A stretch of DNA of 64,000 nucleotides from Burkholderia ambifaria. Its GTDB lineage: Bacteria; Pseudomonadota; Gammaproteobacteria; Burkholderiales; Burkholderiaceae. Below the pieces are notes generated by a model, which saw only the letters and a list, made by a program, of their open reading frames with translations, had not been told where the DNA came from and did no database searches. The position numbers and the translations under genes were made by a program. Shown piece after piece: positions 38,997 through 50,765 of the stretch (position 1 is the stretch's first letter; every line of letters begins with the position of its first letter). The stretch lies in assembly GCF_001443045.1 (NCBI RefSeq), contig NZ_LKPJ01000024.1, forward strand, positions 1-64,000, in the 5' to 3' direction.

Positions 38997-40781
38997 TCAC
39001 GCGCGGAGCTTCTCGAGCAGCTTGATGAAATTGCGCTTCGCACGGTAGGTCTTGCGAATCTCTTCGAGTTCGACGTCGAATACCGCCTGCTGGCGATGCG
39101 CAGCCCGCAGCGCGCAAATTTCGCGCACGACGCCGAACGCCTCGTCGTATCGCGCACTACCCGCGCCATGGCCGAGCGCGAACGGCAGATATCGGTGATA
39201 CAGCGCGATCGCGTCCTCAGGATGCGTCCTCGCCCGCGTAGCGGCCACCGTCGGCCACACGAGGGTTTCGACCGGGCCGCCCTGAAACGCGTCCCACGCT
39301 GCGTCGTCGTCCCGCTCCGCGAGCAAGAGCTTCACCAACTCGGTGCGCGGCGACGGCTCCCAGCGCCGCGCACCGGTGCCGGCCTCCCCCGGCGCTTCGC
39401 GCTTGCGGGCAAGAGACTGCAGATGGGAAATCGCGCATGCCTTCACGGTAGCGTCTCGTTTCGTCCGCTTTGCAACCTTCATCAATACATGGAATGCGTC
39501 GGCCGTCGGATGAACCGCGAAGCGCTCCCATGCGAGTGCGTCCGCCCGATCGAACGCGCGCCGCCGCAAATGCTCGTCGATGCAGAAGCCCATCAGCCGA
39601 TCGTCGTGCCGGTCCTTCATCTCGCGCATTCCGCGTTCGGCCCACGCCAGCCCTTCGTCGAAACGTCCGTGCTCCGCGCACAGTTCCGCGATCTGCGCAT
39701 ACCGGTACGACGCCGATAAGTCCCGTGACCAGATGTGTATCAGCGCGTCGACGTCGCCGTCGTGTTTCGCGAGCGCCTCCATCGCATGCTCGAGATTGTG
39801 GCGCACCATGTTATGCGCGTACTCGTCGCGCTTGTTCAGCGGCCGCGCGGGCAGCACGGCCCAACTTTCCTCGACGCGCTCCCGATAGCGGCCCAATCCC
39901 GCGTCGCCCAGCACCTCCGTGTAGGCCGGCAGTACATCGCTGAACGTATCCCACTGGCCGGCGGTCTGCAGGCGAAACAGTCGGTCCGCCAGCTTCACCG
40001 GATCCGGCCGTGTCTGAAGGCATGCATCGAGATGCAGCGCAGCCAATTCGCCGATTCCAGGTGCAACGCTGCCGTCCGAGTCATCGATCTGTTCGAGGCT
40101 CGCTTCCGCGTCGGCAATCGCGAGTTCGGCCAGTTCGACGACCCGCACGGCATGGGGACCGGCCAGTTGCCGCCGCAGCATGTCCGCGAGCTCGAACAGC
40201 TGTTCTCCAAACACGTGCGCCTCGCTCCAGCCGAGCGGCCGCGACACGCGGGCCATTTGCCGGACGGCGGCGCGCAGACTCGTGATGTCACCGGCCTGCG
40301 CCGCACGCGCGTCGAACAGCAGCCTGTCGCGCAACGATCGGTCGCGCGCGGCCACGTCGAGCAGCCAGCGGCGCAGCGCCTGCTCGTCGAGCGTCTCCAG
40401 GTGGTCGCGAATCAACTCCGCGTGCGTCTTGCGCTTGCGCCGCGGCCGCGCGGGCTCGCGTTCCTCGTCGTGGAAAACCTCGTCGCCGCTGTTCTCCAGC
40501 CATGACAACGCAACCGCCACCGCATGCTTGCAAAACGCTCCGTCGTCACCGACCGGGCAATTGCATGCATAGTGCAGCATATCGTCGTTGCCGACCGCGA
40601 ATTCGACGTGATAGCGATACGTGCCGCGCACGGCCGCCGACAGCTCGCCGTCGCGCTCGATCAGCCGCGAAACCGCGCCATCGCGATAGTAGGCTCGACC
40701 GCGCTCGAAGGATTTCGCGTCGGTCAGCGCCCGGATCGCCGAGAGCGTGATGAGGTCGGAGAGACTGACATTGCGTGGCAT
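38997..40781 (-). CDS. SWIM zinc-finger protein with DUF6880-like helical repeat domain
   Basis: 594 residues from ATG 40781 (MPRNVSLSDL). The N-terminal SWIM zinc finger has ligands C73, C75, C84 and H86 (YACNCPVGDDGAFCKHAVAV). A basic linker RPRRKRK follows, then a long all-helical part (about 115-594) with TPR-like features (HIWSRDLSASYRYAQIAELCAEHGRFDEGLAWAERG). SWIM fingers bind DNA or proteins. Function unknown; a regulatory or nucleic-acid-associated role is inference. It ends 29 bp before the DUF6429 gene. Confidence 0.85.
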   Translation of the reverse strand: MPRNVSLSDLITLSAIRALTDAKSFERGRAYYRDGAVSRLIERDGELSAAVRGTYRYHVEFAVGNDDMLHYACNCPVGDDGAFCKHAVAVALSWLENSGDEVFHDEEREPARPRRKRKTHAELIRDHLETLDEQALRRWLLDVAARDRSLRDRLLFDARAAQAGDITSLRAAVRQMARVSRPLGWSEAHVFGEQLFELADMLRRQLAGPHAVRVVELAELAIADAEASLEQIDDSDGSVAPGIGELAALHLDACLQTRPDPVKLADRLFRLQTAGQWDTFSDVLPAYTEVLGDAGLGRYRERVEESWAVLPARPLNKRDEYAHNMVRHNLEHAMEALAKHDGDVDALIHIWSRDLSASYRYAQIAELCAEHGRFDEGLAWAERGMREMKDRHDDRLMGFCIDEHLRRRAFDRADALAWERFAVHPTADAFHVLMKVAKRTKRDATVKACAISHLQSLARKREAPGEAGTGARRWEPSPRTELVKLLLAERDDDAAWDAFQGGPVETLVWPTVAATRARTHPEDAIALYHRYLPFALGHGAGSARYDEAFGVVREICALRAAHRQQAVFDVELEEIRKTYRAKRNFIKLLEKLRA

Positions 40782-40854
40782 GAATCGTGGCGTACGGGGT
40801 GATTGAAACGGAAACGACGGCGATGCTCCGTCGCGCACTCGGCGACTGGAGCGG

Positions 40855-41931
40855 TCAGGCCCGCGCGTAGCGAATCACGCCGTCGTCGCCCTGCTCGCGC
40901 ACGAGCTCGCCCGCCAGCCACAGCAGGTTCAGGTGGGCGAGCGCCTCGCCGAGCGCGAACGTCATCTGATGGATGTCGAGCTCGCGGCGGCGGAACATGA
41001 TCGGCACGATGTCGGCCGCGCTGGCCGGCTTTTCCGCGCACGCGGTACGCACTTCGTCGAGCCGCGCGTCGTGGTGCGCGCGCAGTTGCGCGATGCGCGT
41101 GCGCACGCCGCGGAACGGCTTGCCGTGCGACGGCAGCACGAGCGTGTCGGGCGCCATCGTCTCGTAGCGGCCGAGCGATTCCAGGTACAGCGCGAGCGGG
41201 TTCGCCTCCGGTTCGAGATCGAATACGGATACGTTGGTCGAGATGCGCGGCAGCACCATGTCGCCGGAGATCAGCACGCCGTCCGCTTCGCTGTAGAGCG
41301 CGCAATGCTCAGGCGAATGGCCGTAGCCGGTGACGACGCGCCACGTGCGCGCGCCGATCGTCACCGCGTCGCCTTCGCGCAGGCGCCGGTAGCGCGGCGG
41401 CACGGCCGGCACGAGATCCGAGTAGTAGCTGCGGCGGCTGCGCAGCTTGTCGAGCGCGACCGGGTCGGTCAGGCCGTGGCGCGCGAAGTGATCGGCCGCG
41501 GCCGCGCCGCCGGCGTTCGAGCCGTTGCCGGCCGCCATCAGGCAGCCGAACATGTATTCGCCGAGCGTCATCCACAGCCGCACGTTCCAGCGGCCCTGGT
41601 CGCCGCCTTCGCACAGCCAGTTCGCCAAGCCGAAGTGATCGGGGTGGCAGTGCGTGACGAGCACGCGCAGCACCGGCAGCCCGTCGAGATGCCGGTCGAA
41701 GATCTGTTCCCAGTGCGTACGGATTGCGTCCGACGAGATCCCGCAGTCGACGATCGTCCAGCCGGCCTGCCCGTCGATCTCGTCGCGCAGCAGCCAGAGG
41801 TTGATGTGATCGAGCGAAAACGGCAGCGGCATGCGCAGCCAGCGCACGCCGGGCGCGACCTCGAACGTGTCGCCCGCGGCGGGCAGCGTGTCGGCGAAGG
41901 GATAGTCGAGTTGGTGTTCCAGTGCGTTCAT
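40855..41931 (-). CDS. Metallo-beta-lactamase-fold hydrolase
   Basis: 358 residues. Zinc motif THCHPDH (93-99: H94, H96, D98, H99), GHSPEHCAL with a further His, SGDMVLPRIS with Asp, and PSHGKPFRG with His complete a two-metal site. A C-terminal winged-helix-like extension (about 290-358, ADIVPIMFRRRELDIHQMTFALGEALAHLNLLWLAG) is typical of the LACTB2/RNase-like or thioesterase-type MBL group. The substrate is unknown. Confidence 0.9.
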   Translation of the reverse strand: MNALEHQLDYPFADTLPAAGDTFEVAPGVRWLRMPLPFSLDHINLWLLRDEIDGQAGWTIVDCGISSDAIRTHWEQIFDRHLDGLPVLRVLVTHCHPDHFGLANWLCEGGDQGRWNVRLWMTLGEYMFGCLMAAGNGSNAGGAAAADHFARHGLTDPVALDKLRSRRSYYSDLVPAVPPRYRRLREGDAVTIGARTWRVVTGYGHSPEHCALYSEADGVLISGDMVLPRISTNVSVFDLEPEANPLALYLESLGRYETMAPDTLVLPSHGKPFRGVRTRIAQLRAHHDARLDEVRTACAEKPASAADIVPIMFRRRELDIHQMTFALGEALAHLNLLWLAGELVREQGDDGVIRYARA

Positions 41932-41954
41932 CGGTGGGGTGTCTCGTCGTTATC

Positions 41955-41990
41955 GGTGCAAATGCCGGTGCAAATGCCGGAGCAAATGCG
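41955..41990. repeat. Three 12-bp tandem repeats
   Basis: GGTGCAAATGCC occurs twice, followed by the variant GGAGCAAATGCG, just upstream of the MBL gene start. Confidence 0.85.
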
Positions 41991-42217
41991 GGCGCGCGTG
42001 CGGATGCGCAAGCGCGCGGGCGGCAGGCCGCGGCGGGCATCGCGTCGATTCTATCGCCGTCGCGCGAAGCGCGTGCCCGGCAGGCATCGGTTGGTCAAAA
42101 AAAGTTCGTGTCGGAATCGGTTCCGTACCCATATCTTTACGCGAAGATGCACCGAACGGCATGCAACGGTGAACAACCCGCGCATTGACGGCACTCGGTG
42201 CCAAACCCCGAAAGTCA

Positions 42218-42244
42218 TTGAAACGCCGACTTGGGCGCTAGAAT
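42218..42244 (+). promoter_or_regulatory. Candidate sigma-70 promoter of aceK
   Basis: TTGAAA at 42218-42223 and TAGAAT at 42239-42244, spacer 15 bp, leaving about 35 nt of leader before ATG 42285. Confidence 0.5.
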
Positions 42245-42284
42245 GGCGAGTGCTTACAGTCCCTCTCGAACGAGCCTGCACGCG

Positions 42285-44105
42285 ATGAATCACTTCCCCA
42301 AACTGCTGTCGTCACAGATCGGTTTCGACGTCGCGCAGACGATGCTCGAATACTTCGACCGCCACTACCGGATCTTCCGGGAAGCCGCGGTCGAGGCGAA
42401 GACGCTATACGAGCGCACCGACTGGCACGGGTTGCAGCGGCTGGCGCGCGAGCGGATCACGTCGTACGACGATCGCGTGCAGGAATGCGTCGAAGTGCTG
42501 GAGGACGAATACGACGCGGAGAACATCGACGACGAGGTGTGGCAGCAGATCAAGCTGCATTACATCGGCCTGCTCACGTCGCACCGCCAGCCCGAGTGCG
42601 CGGAAACGTTCTTCAATTCGGTGTGCTGCAAGATCCTGCACCGCTCGTATTTCAGCAACGATTTCATCTTCGTGCGGCCCGCGATCTCGACCGAATACCT
42701 CGAGAACGACGAGCCGGCGGCGAAGCCGACCTATCGCGCGTACTATCCGGGCACCGACGGGCTCGCGGCCACGCTCGAGCGCATCGTCACGAACTTCCAG
42801 CTCGAGCCGCCGTTCGAGGACCTCACGCGCGACACCGGCTGCGTGATGCAGGCGATCACGGACGAATTCGGCCAGTTCGAAGAAGCACCGAATTTCCAGA
42901 TCCATGTGCTCTCGTCGCTGTTCTTCCGCAACAAGAGCGCGTACATCGTCGGCCGCATCATCAACGCCGATCGCGTGCTGCCGTTCGCGGTGCCGATCCG
43001 GCACGTGCGCCCCGGCCTGCTCGCGCTCGACACGGTGCTGCTGCGCCGCGACCTGCTGCAGATCATCTTCAGCTTCTCGCACTCGTACTTCCTCGTCGAC
43101 ATGGGCGTGCCGTCCGCGTATGTGGACTTCCTCTGCACGATCATGCCGGGCAAGCCGAAAGCCGAGATCTACACGTCGGTCGGCCTGCAGAAGCAGGGCA
43201 AGAACCTGTTCTACCGCGACCTGCTGCATCACCTGTCGCATTCGAGCGACCGCTTCATCATCGCGCCCGGGATCAAGGGTCTCGTGATGCTCGTGTTCAC
43301 GCTGCCGTCGTTCCCGTACGTGTTCAAGATCATCAAGGATCACTTCCCGCCGCCGAAGGAAACGACGCGCGCGCAGATCATGGAGAAGTACCAGCTCGTG
43401 AAGCGCCACGATCGTCTCGGGCGGATGGCCGACACGCTCGAGTATTCGAGCGTCGCGCTGCCGATCTCGCGGCTCGACCATGCGCTCGTGCGCGAGCTGG
43501 AGAAGGAGGTGCCGTCGCTGCTCGAATACGAGGACGGCAACCTCGTGATCAAGCACCTGTACATCGAGCGCCGGATGACGCCGCTCAACCTGTACCTGCA
43601 GAACGGCAGCGACGCGGACGTCGAGCATGGCGTGAAGGAATACGGCAACGCGGTGAAGGAGCTGATGAAGGCGAACATCTTCCCCGGCGACATGCTGTAC
43701 AAGAACTTCGGCGTCACGCGCCACGGCCGCGTCGTGTTCTACGACTATGACGAGATCGAGTACCTGACCGACTGCAACGTGCGGCGCGTGCCGCCGCCGC
43801 GCAACGAGGAAGACGAACTGTCCGGCGAACCGTGGTATACCGTCGGCCCGCACGACATCTTTCCGGAAACCTACGGACCGTTCCTGCTCGGCGACCCGCG
43901 CGTGCGGACGGTCTTCATGAAGCATCACGCGGACTTTTTCGAGCCTGCGCTGTGGCAGGCCAGCAAGGACAAGCTGCTGCAGGGCGAGTTGCCCGATTTT
44001 TACCCGTACGACGTGTCGCTTCGTTTCAGCGTGCGCTACCCCGCGCGCTTCGACGCGACACCGGACGCCGACGACGGCGCAGGCGACGCGCAGCGCGCCG
44101 CCTGA
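42285..44105 (+). CDS. aceK: Isocitrate dehydrogenase kinase/phosphatase
   Basis: Bifunctional enzyme that phosphorylates and reactivates isocitrate dehydrogenase, switching carbon between TCA and glyoxylate routes. 606 residues from ATG 42285 (MNHFPKLL). Family landmarks: [47 protein letters not shown] (ATP-binding loop and lysine), [27 protein letters not shown] (catalytic loop). Unlike in E. coli it is not next to aceB/aceA. Confidence 0.96.
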   Translation: MNHFPKLLSSQIGFDVAQTMLEYFDRHYRIFREAAVEAKTLYERTDWHGLQRLARERITSYDDRVQECVEVLEDEYDAENIDDEVWQQIKLHYIGLLTSHRQPECAETFFNSVCCKILHRSYFSNDFIFVRPAISTEYLENDEPAAKPTYRAYYPGTDGLAATLERIVTNFQLEPPFEDLTRDTGCVMQAITDEFGQFEEAPNFQIHVLSSLFFRNKSAYIVGRIINADRVLPFAVPIRHVRPGLLALDTVLLRRDLLQIIFSFSHSYFLVDMGVPSAYVDFLCTIMPGKPKAEIYTSVGLQKQGKNLFYRDLLHHLSHSSDRFIIAPGIKGLVMLVFTLPSFPYVFKIIKDHFPPPKETTRAQIMEKYQLVKRHDRLGRMADTLEYSSVALPISRLDHALVRELEKEVPSLLEYEDGNLVIKHLYIERRMTPLNLYLQNGSDADVEHGVKEYGNAVKELMKANIFPGDMLYKNFGVTRHGRVVFYDYDEIEYLTDCNVRRVPPPRNEEDELSGEPWYTVGPHDIFPETYGPFLLGDPRVRTVFMKHHADFFEPALWQASKDKLLQGELPDFYPYDVSLRFSVRYPARFDATPDADDGAGDAQRAA

Positions 44106-44172
44106 CGCACGACCGGATCCGATCGAATCGAACCCGTTATCGACCCGCTTTCCGCCAACGGAATCCACACCG

Positions 44173-44940
44173 ATGAATACCCAAGACAATCCGCTTTCGC
44201 ACCTGTTCGACAACAACGACGCCTGGGTCAAGCGCCAGCTCGCCGACGATCCCGATTTCTTCGCGCGTCTCGCCGACCAGCAGGCGCCGGAATATCTGTG
44301 GATCGGCTGCTCGGATTCGCGCGTGCCTGCGAACCAGATCATCGGCCTGCCGCCGGGCGAAGTGTTCGTGCACCGTAACATCGCGAACGTCGTCGTGCAC
44401 AGCGACCTGAATTGCCTGTCGGTGATCCAGTTCGCGGTCGACATCCTGCGCGTGAAGCACATCATGGTCGTCGGCCATTACGGCTGCTCGGGCGTGAACG
44501 CCGCGCTGCACAACCGCCGCGTCGGCCTCGCCGACAACTGGCTGCACCACGTGCAGGACGTGCGCGAACGCCACGCGGCGCTGCTCGACGAATGGCCGGT
44601 CGGCGAAGCCCGCTATCGCCGCCTGATCGAGCTGAACTCGATCGAGCAGGTCGTCAACGTGTGCCGCACGACGATCGTCAACGACGCGTGGGCGCGCGGC
44701 CAGTCGCTCACCGTGCACGGGCTCGTGTACGGCGTGCACGACGGGCGGATGCGCAACCTCGGGATGTCCGTGTCGAGCTTCGACGCGCTCGGCGAAACCT
44801 ACAAGCGCTGCGTCGCGGCACTGACCGCGCGCGGCCAGCATGCGCCCGACAACGACATGGTCGCGGCGGATGCCGCGCGGCTCGAAGGCGTCGCGCAGGC
44901 GGTCGCCGACACGCTGAAGCCGTGCGGCGACGCGAAGTAA
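44173..44940 (+). CDS. can: Beta-class carbonic anhydrase
   Basis: Interconverts CO2 and bicarbonate. 255 residues with zinc ligands C46 (in GCSDSRV, with D48 and R50), H102 and C105 (GHYGCSG), typical of the beta class; VPANQIIGLPPGEVFVHRNIANVV is also characteristic. It lies 67 bp after aceK, likely the same operon. Confidence 0.95.
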   Translation: MNTQDNPLSHLFDNNDAWVKRQLADDPDFFARLADQQAPEYLWIGCSDSRVPANQIIGLPPGEVFVHRNIANVVVHSDLNCLSVIQFAVDILRVKHIMVVGHYGCSGVNAALHNRRVGLADNWLHHVQDVRERHAALLDEWPVGEARYRRLIELNSIEQVVNVCRTTIVNDAWARGQSLTVHGLVYGVHDGRMRNLGMSVSSFDALGETYKRCVAALTARGQHAPDNDMVAADAARLEGVAQAVADTLKPCGDAK

Positions 44941-45140
44941 CCGGCACCCACGCCGACGCGGCGCGCCGCACGCGCGCCGCGCGCCACCGGCCGAACACGC
45001 ATCATGACGCCGGGCCGCGCCGCCAGCGTCGCATCGCCCGACCGATACGCTGCACGCATGCGGTAGCGCGACGACGGGCATCGAACTGATCTGACACCGG
45101 CACTGCCGCGACGGCAGTGCAACGCAAAGGAGCGGCGAAC

Positions 45141-45818
45141 ATGAAAACCGTACTGATCGTCGGCGCATCGCGCGGCTTGGGGCGCGAATTCGTCCGGCAA
45201 TACCGGCGCGACGGCTGGAACGTGATCGCGACCGCGCGCGACGACGCGTCGCTCGCCGCGCTGCGCGAACTCGGCGCCCACGCGCATGCGCTCGACATCG
45301 CGCAGCCCGAACAGATCGCGGCGCTCGGCTGGAAGCTCGACGGCGAACGGCTCGACGCGGCCGTGCTCGTGTCGGGCGTGTACGGGCCGCGCACCGAAGG
45401 GGTCGAAACGATCAGCGCGGAGGATTTCGACGCGGTGATGCATACGAACGTGCGCGGGCCGATGCAGCTACTGCCGATCCTGCTGCCGCTCGTCGAGGAC
45501 GCGCGCGGCGTGCTGGCCGTCGTCTCGAGCCGGATGGGCAGCATCGCGGAGGCGACCGGCACGACCGGCTGGCTGTACCGCGCGAGCAAGGCTGCGCTGA
45601 ACGACGTGCTGCGCATCGCGTCGCTGCAGACGCGCCACGCCGCATGCATCTCGCTGCATCCCGGCTGGGTGCGCACCGACATGGGTGGCGCGCAGGCCGC
45701 GATCGATCCGGAAACCAGCGTGGCCGGCATGCGCCGCGTGATCGCCGAAGCCGGCGCGGACATGTCGCAGGCCAACGGCCGTTTCTTCCAGTACGACGGT
45801 GTCGAGTTGAGCTGGTAA
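45141..45818 (+). CDS. Short-chain dehydrogenase/reductase (C-factor-like)
   Basis: 225 residues from ATG 45141 (MKTVLIVGASRGLGREF), chosen for the AAAGGAGC ribosome binding site. Cofactor motif GASRGLG (8-14), catalytic serine in VSSRMGSI, YRASK (catalytic Tyr/Lys) and HPGWVRTDMGG. The HPGWVRTDMGG ending resembles the CsgA/C-factor-type SDR group. Substrate unknown. Confidence 0.9.
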   Translation: MKTVLIVGASRGLGREFVRQYRRDGWNVIATARDDASLAALRELGAHAHALDIAQPEQIAALGWKLDGERLDAAVLVSGVYGPRTEGVETISAEDFDAVMHTNVRGPMQLLPILLPLVEDARGVLAVVSSRMGSIAEATGTTGWLYRASKAALNDVLRIASLQTRHAACISLHPGWVRTDMGGAQAAIDPETSVAGMRRVIAEAGADMSQANGRFFQYDGVELSW

Positions 45819-45857
45819 GCCGGCATGACAATTCGGCGTCGTTAATTCACGATTCGC

Positions 45858-46295
45858 ATGATTTTGAACCGACCTGACGCGTGCCCGTGCGGCGGCGCGT
45901 CCCCCGTTCCTGCCGGCAAGGCCCCGCCACCGCGCTATGCGGCGTGCTGCGGCCGCTTCATCGACGGCGGCGAAGCCGCACCGACCGCGCTCGAGTTGAT
46001 GCGCTCCCGGTATAGCGCATACGTGCTCGGCGCGACCGACTACCTGCGCGCGACCTGGGACGCGCGCACCTGCCCGGCCGATCTCGATGCCGACCCGAAT
46101 GCGCCCGACGCGCCGCGCTGGCTCGGCCTCGCGGTCAAACGCCACGCGCCGCTCGACGAACGGCACGCGGAGGTCGAATTCGTGGCCCGCTACAAGGTCG
46201 GCGGGCGCGCGTACCGGCTCCACGAGACGAGTCGCTTCACTCGCGACGAGCACGGTTTCTGGCGCTATGTCGACGGCGATGTAAGTGAGCGCTGA
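45858..46295 (+). CDS. ychJ: YchJ-family protein (UPF0225, SEC-C-like metal motif)
   Basis: 145 residues. N-terminal CPCGGASP with a second CCGRFIDGG forms the SEC-C-type zinc motif, followed by an NTF2-like domain (TALELMRSRYSAYVLGATDYLRATWDARTCP, then EFVARYKVGGRAYRLHETSRFTRDEHGFWRYVDGD). Function unknown. Confidence 0.9.
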   Translation: MILNRPDACPCGGASPVPAGKAPPPRYAACCGRFIDGGEAAPTALELMRSRYSAYVLGATDYLRATWDARTCPADLDADPNAPDAPRWLGLAVKRHAPLDERHAEVEFVARYKVGGRAYRLHETSRFTRDEHGFWRYVDGDVSER

Positions 46296-46402
46296 CAAAT
46301 AGTTGCTGTGTCAGACGCCGGGTAATTCCCGCATTGCACAACCTGAATTTGTCGGGCTAGGATGGCCGTCAGATTAGTCATGTTGCATGGCAGGGCTTAC
46401 GA

Positions 46403-47674
46403 ATGGCGTTCACGTTCAGCAAGGTATTGGTGGGATGGATGGCGGCGTGCGCGCTGTCGGCCGCTCAGGCCGGTACGCCGCCGAACGCAAATGTCGGCGC
46501 AGCCGCGGCCGGCGGCTCGCTCGCGCATGCCGAGCGCTTCGATTACGGCAATTCGGGCCTCCCGCAGGTCGCCGCGAACCTCAACGAGCAAATCATCAGC
46601 ATTCCGGCCGATGCTTCGGGCTCCGTGATGCTCGAGGCCACGCTGTTCAAGCCGAACGGCCCCGGCCCGTTTCCGCTCGTCGTCTTCAACCACGGCAAGA
46701 ACACCGGCGATCTCCATCTGCAGCCGCGCAGCCGGCCGCTCGCGTTCGCGCGTGAATTCGTGCGCCGCGGCTACGCGGTGATCGCGCCGAACCGCCAGGG
46801 CTTCGCCGGGTCGGGCGGCACGTACCAGCAGGAAGGCTGCAACGTCGGCAAGAACGGCCTCGCGCAGGCCGCCGACGTCGCCGCGACGGTTCGCTACATG
46901 TCGCGTCAGTCGTACGTCGATGCGTCGCACATCGTCGTCGCCGGCACGTCGCACGGCGGCCTCGTGTCGGTCGCGTACGGCACCGAAGCGGCGCCCGGCG
47001 TGCGCGGCATCATCAACTTCTCCGGCGGGCTGCGCCAGGACCTCTGCGACGGCTGGCAGCGCAATCTCGTCGACGCGTTCGACCAGTACGGCGCGCATAC
47101 GGCCGTGCGCTCGCTGTGGCTGTACGGCGACAACGATTCGGTGTGGACGCCCGCGCTCGTCGCGCAGATGCACGACGCGTACGTGTCGCACGGCACGCAG
47201 GCGCAGTTCATCGACTTCGGCCGCTACAAGGACGACGCGCACCGGCTGATCGTCGATCGGGACGGCGTGCCCGTGTGGTGGCCGGCCGTGCATGCGTTCC
47301 TCGCGGAACTGAACCTGCCGACCTCGGTGCGCTATGCGGTCGCGAACCCGCACGAACCGAATGCGACCGGCTACGCGTCGATCGATGCGGTCGACGCGGT
47401 GCCGTTCCTCGACGAGGCCGGCCGCGAAGGCTATCGCCGCTTCCTGAGCCAGCATCCGAGCCGCGCGTTCGCGGTGTCCGCCGAAGGCGCGTGGTCGTGG
47501 GCCGAAGGCGGCGACGATCCGATGGCGCTCGCGCTCGATAACTGCACGAAGCAGGCCGCGGGCGCATGCCGGCTGTACGCGGTCAACGACCGCGTCGTGT
47601 GGAACGCGAACGCGAACGCGACGCAGACGGCCGACAACGGCGACGCCGATACGCGCGCGCTGGCTTCACGCTGA
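46403..47674 (+). CDS. Secreted alpha/beta-hydrolase (dienelactone-hydrolase-like)
   Basis: 423 residues: signal peptide (MAFTFSKVLVGWMAACALSAAQA), then an alpha/beta hydrolase fold with NHGKNTGD, NRQGFAGSGGTY, nucleophile GTSHGG (serine about 182), an Asp in YGDNDSVWTP and a His in KDDAHRL. A C-terminal extension (about 290-400, DEAGREGYRRFLSQHPSRAFAVSAEGAWSWAEGGDDPMALALDNC) repeats a motif seen in other secreted Burkholderiales hydrolases. Substrate unknown. Confidence 0.86.
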   Translation: MAFTFSKVLVGWMAACALSAAQAGTPPNANVGAAAAGGSLAHAERFDYGNSGLPQVAANLNEQIISIPADASGSVMLEATLFKPNGPGPFPLVVFNHGKNTGDLHLQPRSRPLAFAREFVRRGYAVIAPNRQGFAGSGGTYQQEGCNVGKNGLAQAADVAATVRYMSRQSYVDASHIVVAGTSHGGLVSVAYGTEAAPGVRGIINFSGGLRQDLCDGWQRNLVDAFDQYGAHTAVRSLWLYGDNDSVWTPALVAQMHDAYVSHGTQAQFIDFGRYKDDAHRLIVDRDGVPVWWPAVHAFLAELNLPTSVRYAVANPHEPNATGYASIDAVDAVPFLDEAGREGYRRFLSQHPSRAFAVSAEGAWSWAEGGDDPMALALDNCTKQAAGACRLYAVNDRVVWNANANATQTADNGDADTRALASR

Positions 47675-48210
47675 CGCGCGGGTCGCGACGCCCGGAGCGG
47701 GCGCTTCCCGCCCCCCTTCTCCTCTCCCTTTCCTGAACGCTCGCGCGGCCCGCAGCGGCGTTCGCATGCGCGTTCACCGGGTCATGCGAGCTGTCGAAGC
47801 GCGCCCCGCTCACGATGCCCCTGAAGCCTTTTCCCGGCGCCCTTCCTGATCCTCGGCCGCGCCCGATTCCGCACACCATTCGCCGCTCGCCGCATGCATT
47901 GCGTCGCGCCTCGCGCCCCCTTTTCCTTTCCGCCCCGATTTTTGACCCGCGCACGCCCCACGGCCCGACAATTTTTTTCTGTCGGGGGGTGTCACTCGAA
48001 CGTCGTCATCTGCGGTCATTTCGATGCATCTGGCGCGTACCGTTCCGAGCACCCCGGATCTGCGCCGAACTCCCGTCCGACAAGGCTTTGCGGCGTTTGT
48101 AACCGGTAGTGCAACGTGCTGCGGAACACGCTAATCTCACCGCGTTTCCCGTCTGTCGCCGCGCGGCATCCCGTCCGATGCCCGCCGCCGTTTTACCCCC
48201 CGGAGTTGCC
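47675..48210. other. 536-bp intergenic region upstream of the biotin operon
   Basis: Carries a CCCGACA/TGTCGGG hairpin around a T7 loop (47964-47986) and, near 48099, a TTTGTAACC stretch that resembles one half of a biotin-repressor operator. No gene seen. The open frame of bioA continues upstream to 48109, but that part has no BioA similarity. Confidence 0.5.
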
Positions 48211-49553
48211 TTGAGTACGCCAGCCACCGACGACTGGGTCGCGCGCAGCCTGCGCGCGGTCTGGCATCCCTGCACCCAGATGAAGCACCACGAGCGCTTG
48301 CCGCTCATCCCCGTCGCGCGCGGCGCGGGCGTATGGCTGTACGACCGCGACGGCCGCCGCTACTTCGATGCGATCAGCTCGTGGTGGGTGAACCTGTTCG
48401 GCCATGCGAACCCGGACATCAACGCGGCACTGAAGGACCAGCTCGACACGCTCGAGCACGCGATGCTCGCCGGCTGCACGCACGAGCCGGCGATCGAACT
48501 CGCCGAGCGGCTGCATGCGCTCACCGCGCGCACGCTCGGCCATGCGTTCTTCGCGTCGGACGGCGCGTCGGCGGTCGAGATCGCGCTGAAGATGAGCTTC
48601 CACGCGTGGCGCAACCGCAGCCGCTCGGACAAGCGCGAATTCGTATGCGTCGCGAACAGCTACCACGGCGAGACCATCGGCGCGCTCGGCGTGACCGACG
48701 TCGCGCTGTTCAAGGATGCGTACGACCCGCTGATCCGCAACGCGCACGTGGTCGCGTCGCCCGATGCGCGCGGCGCGCTGCCGGGCGAGACGGCCGCCGA
48801 TGTCGCGGGCCGCGCGCTCGACGATGTGCGGCGCCTGTTCGCCGAACGCGCGGACCGGATCGCCGCGCTGATCGTCGAGCCGCTCGTGCAATGCGCGGCC
48901 GGCATGGCGATGCACGATCCGTCGTACGTGCGCGGGCTGCGCGCGCTGTGCGACGAGTTCGGCGTGCACCTGATCGCCGACGAGATCGCGGTCGGCTGCG
49001 GCCGCACCGGCACCTTCTTCGCGTGCGAGCAGGCCGGCGTCTGGCCCGATTTCCTGTGCCTGTCGAAGGGCATCAGCGGCGGCTACCTGCCGCTGTCGCT
49101 CGTGCTCACGCGCGACGACGTGTTCGCGGCGTTCTACGACGACGACACGACGCGCGGCTTCCTGCATTCGCACTCGTACACCGGCAACCCGCTCGCGTGC
49201 CGCGCGGCGGTCGCGACGCTCGACCTGTTCGCGCGCGACGACGTGCTCGCCGGCAACGCGCGCAAATCGGCCGCGATGCGCGCCGCGCTCGCGCCGCTCG
49301 ACGCGCACCCGCAGGTGCGCCACCTGCGCGAGCGCGGCACGCTGTTCGCCTTCGACGTCGCGCTCGACGGCGACGCGGCGCGCGGCTTCTCGCGGCGCTT
49401 CTTCGAGCGCGCGCTCGAACGCGAACTGCTGCTGCGCCCGATCGGCACGACCGTGTACCTGATGCCGCCGTACGTGATGAGCGATGACGACATCGCATGG
49501 CTCGCGCAACGCACGCGCGACACGCTGGATGCGACGCTCGCCGAGGGGGTGCG

Positions 49554-49557
<4 letters not shown>
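48211..49557 (+). CDS. bioA: Adenosylmethionine-8-amino-7-oxononanoate aminotransferase
   Basis: PLP enzyme making 7,8-diaminopelargonate in biotin synthesis. 448 residues from the TTG at 48211 ([12 protein letters not shown]), which follows a CGGAG site and gives the usual length. ATG 48178 is the alternative. Seen: [74 protein letters not shown] (Schiff-base lysine). The last codon overlaps the bioF start as ATGA. Confidence 0.95.

Positions 49558-50761
<1,204 letters not shown>

Positions 50762-50765
<4 letters not shown>

Larger units (their letters stand above)
41932..42284. other. 353-bp divergent intergenic region, MBL gene / aceK
   Basis: Contains three 12-bp repeats at its left, and TTGAAA (42218-42223) with TAGAAT (42239-42244) 15 bp apart ahead of aceK. 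No gene seen. Confidence 0.55.

Noticed and set aside
48099-48116. BirA operator upstream of bioA
   Set aside because: Only one half-site resembles TTGTAAACC, the right half is poor, and the local BirA has no DNA-binding domain.
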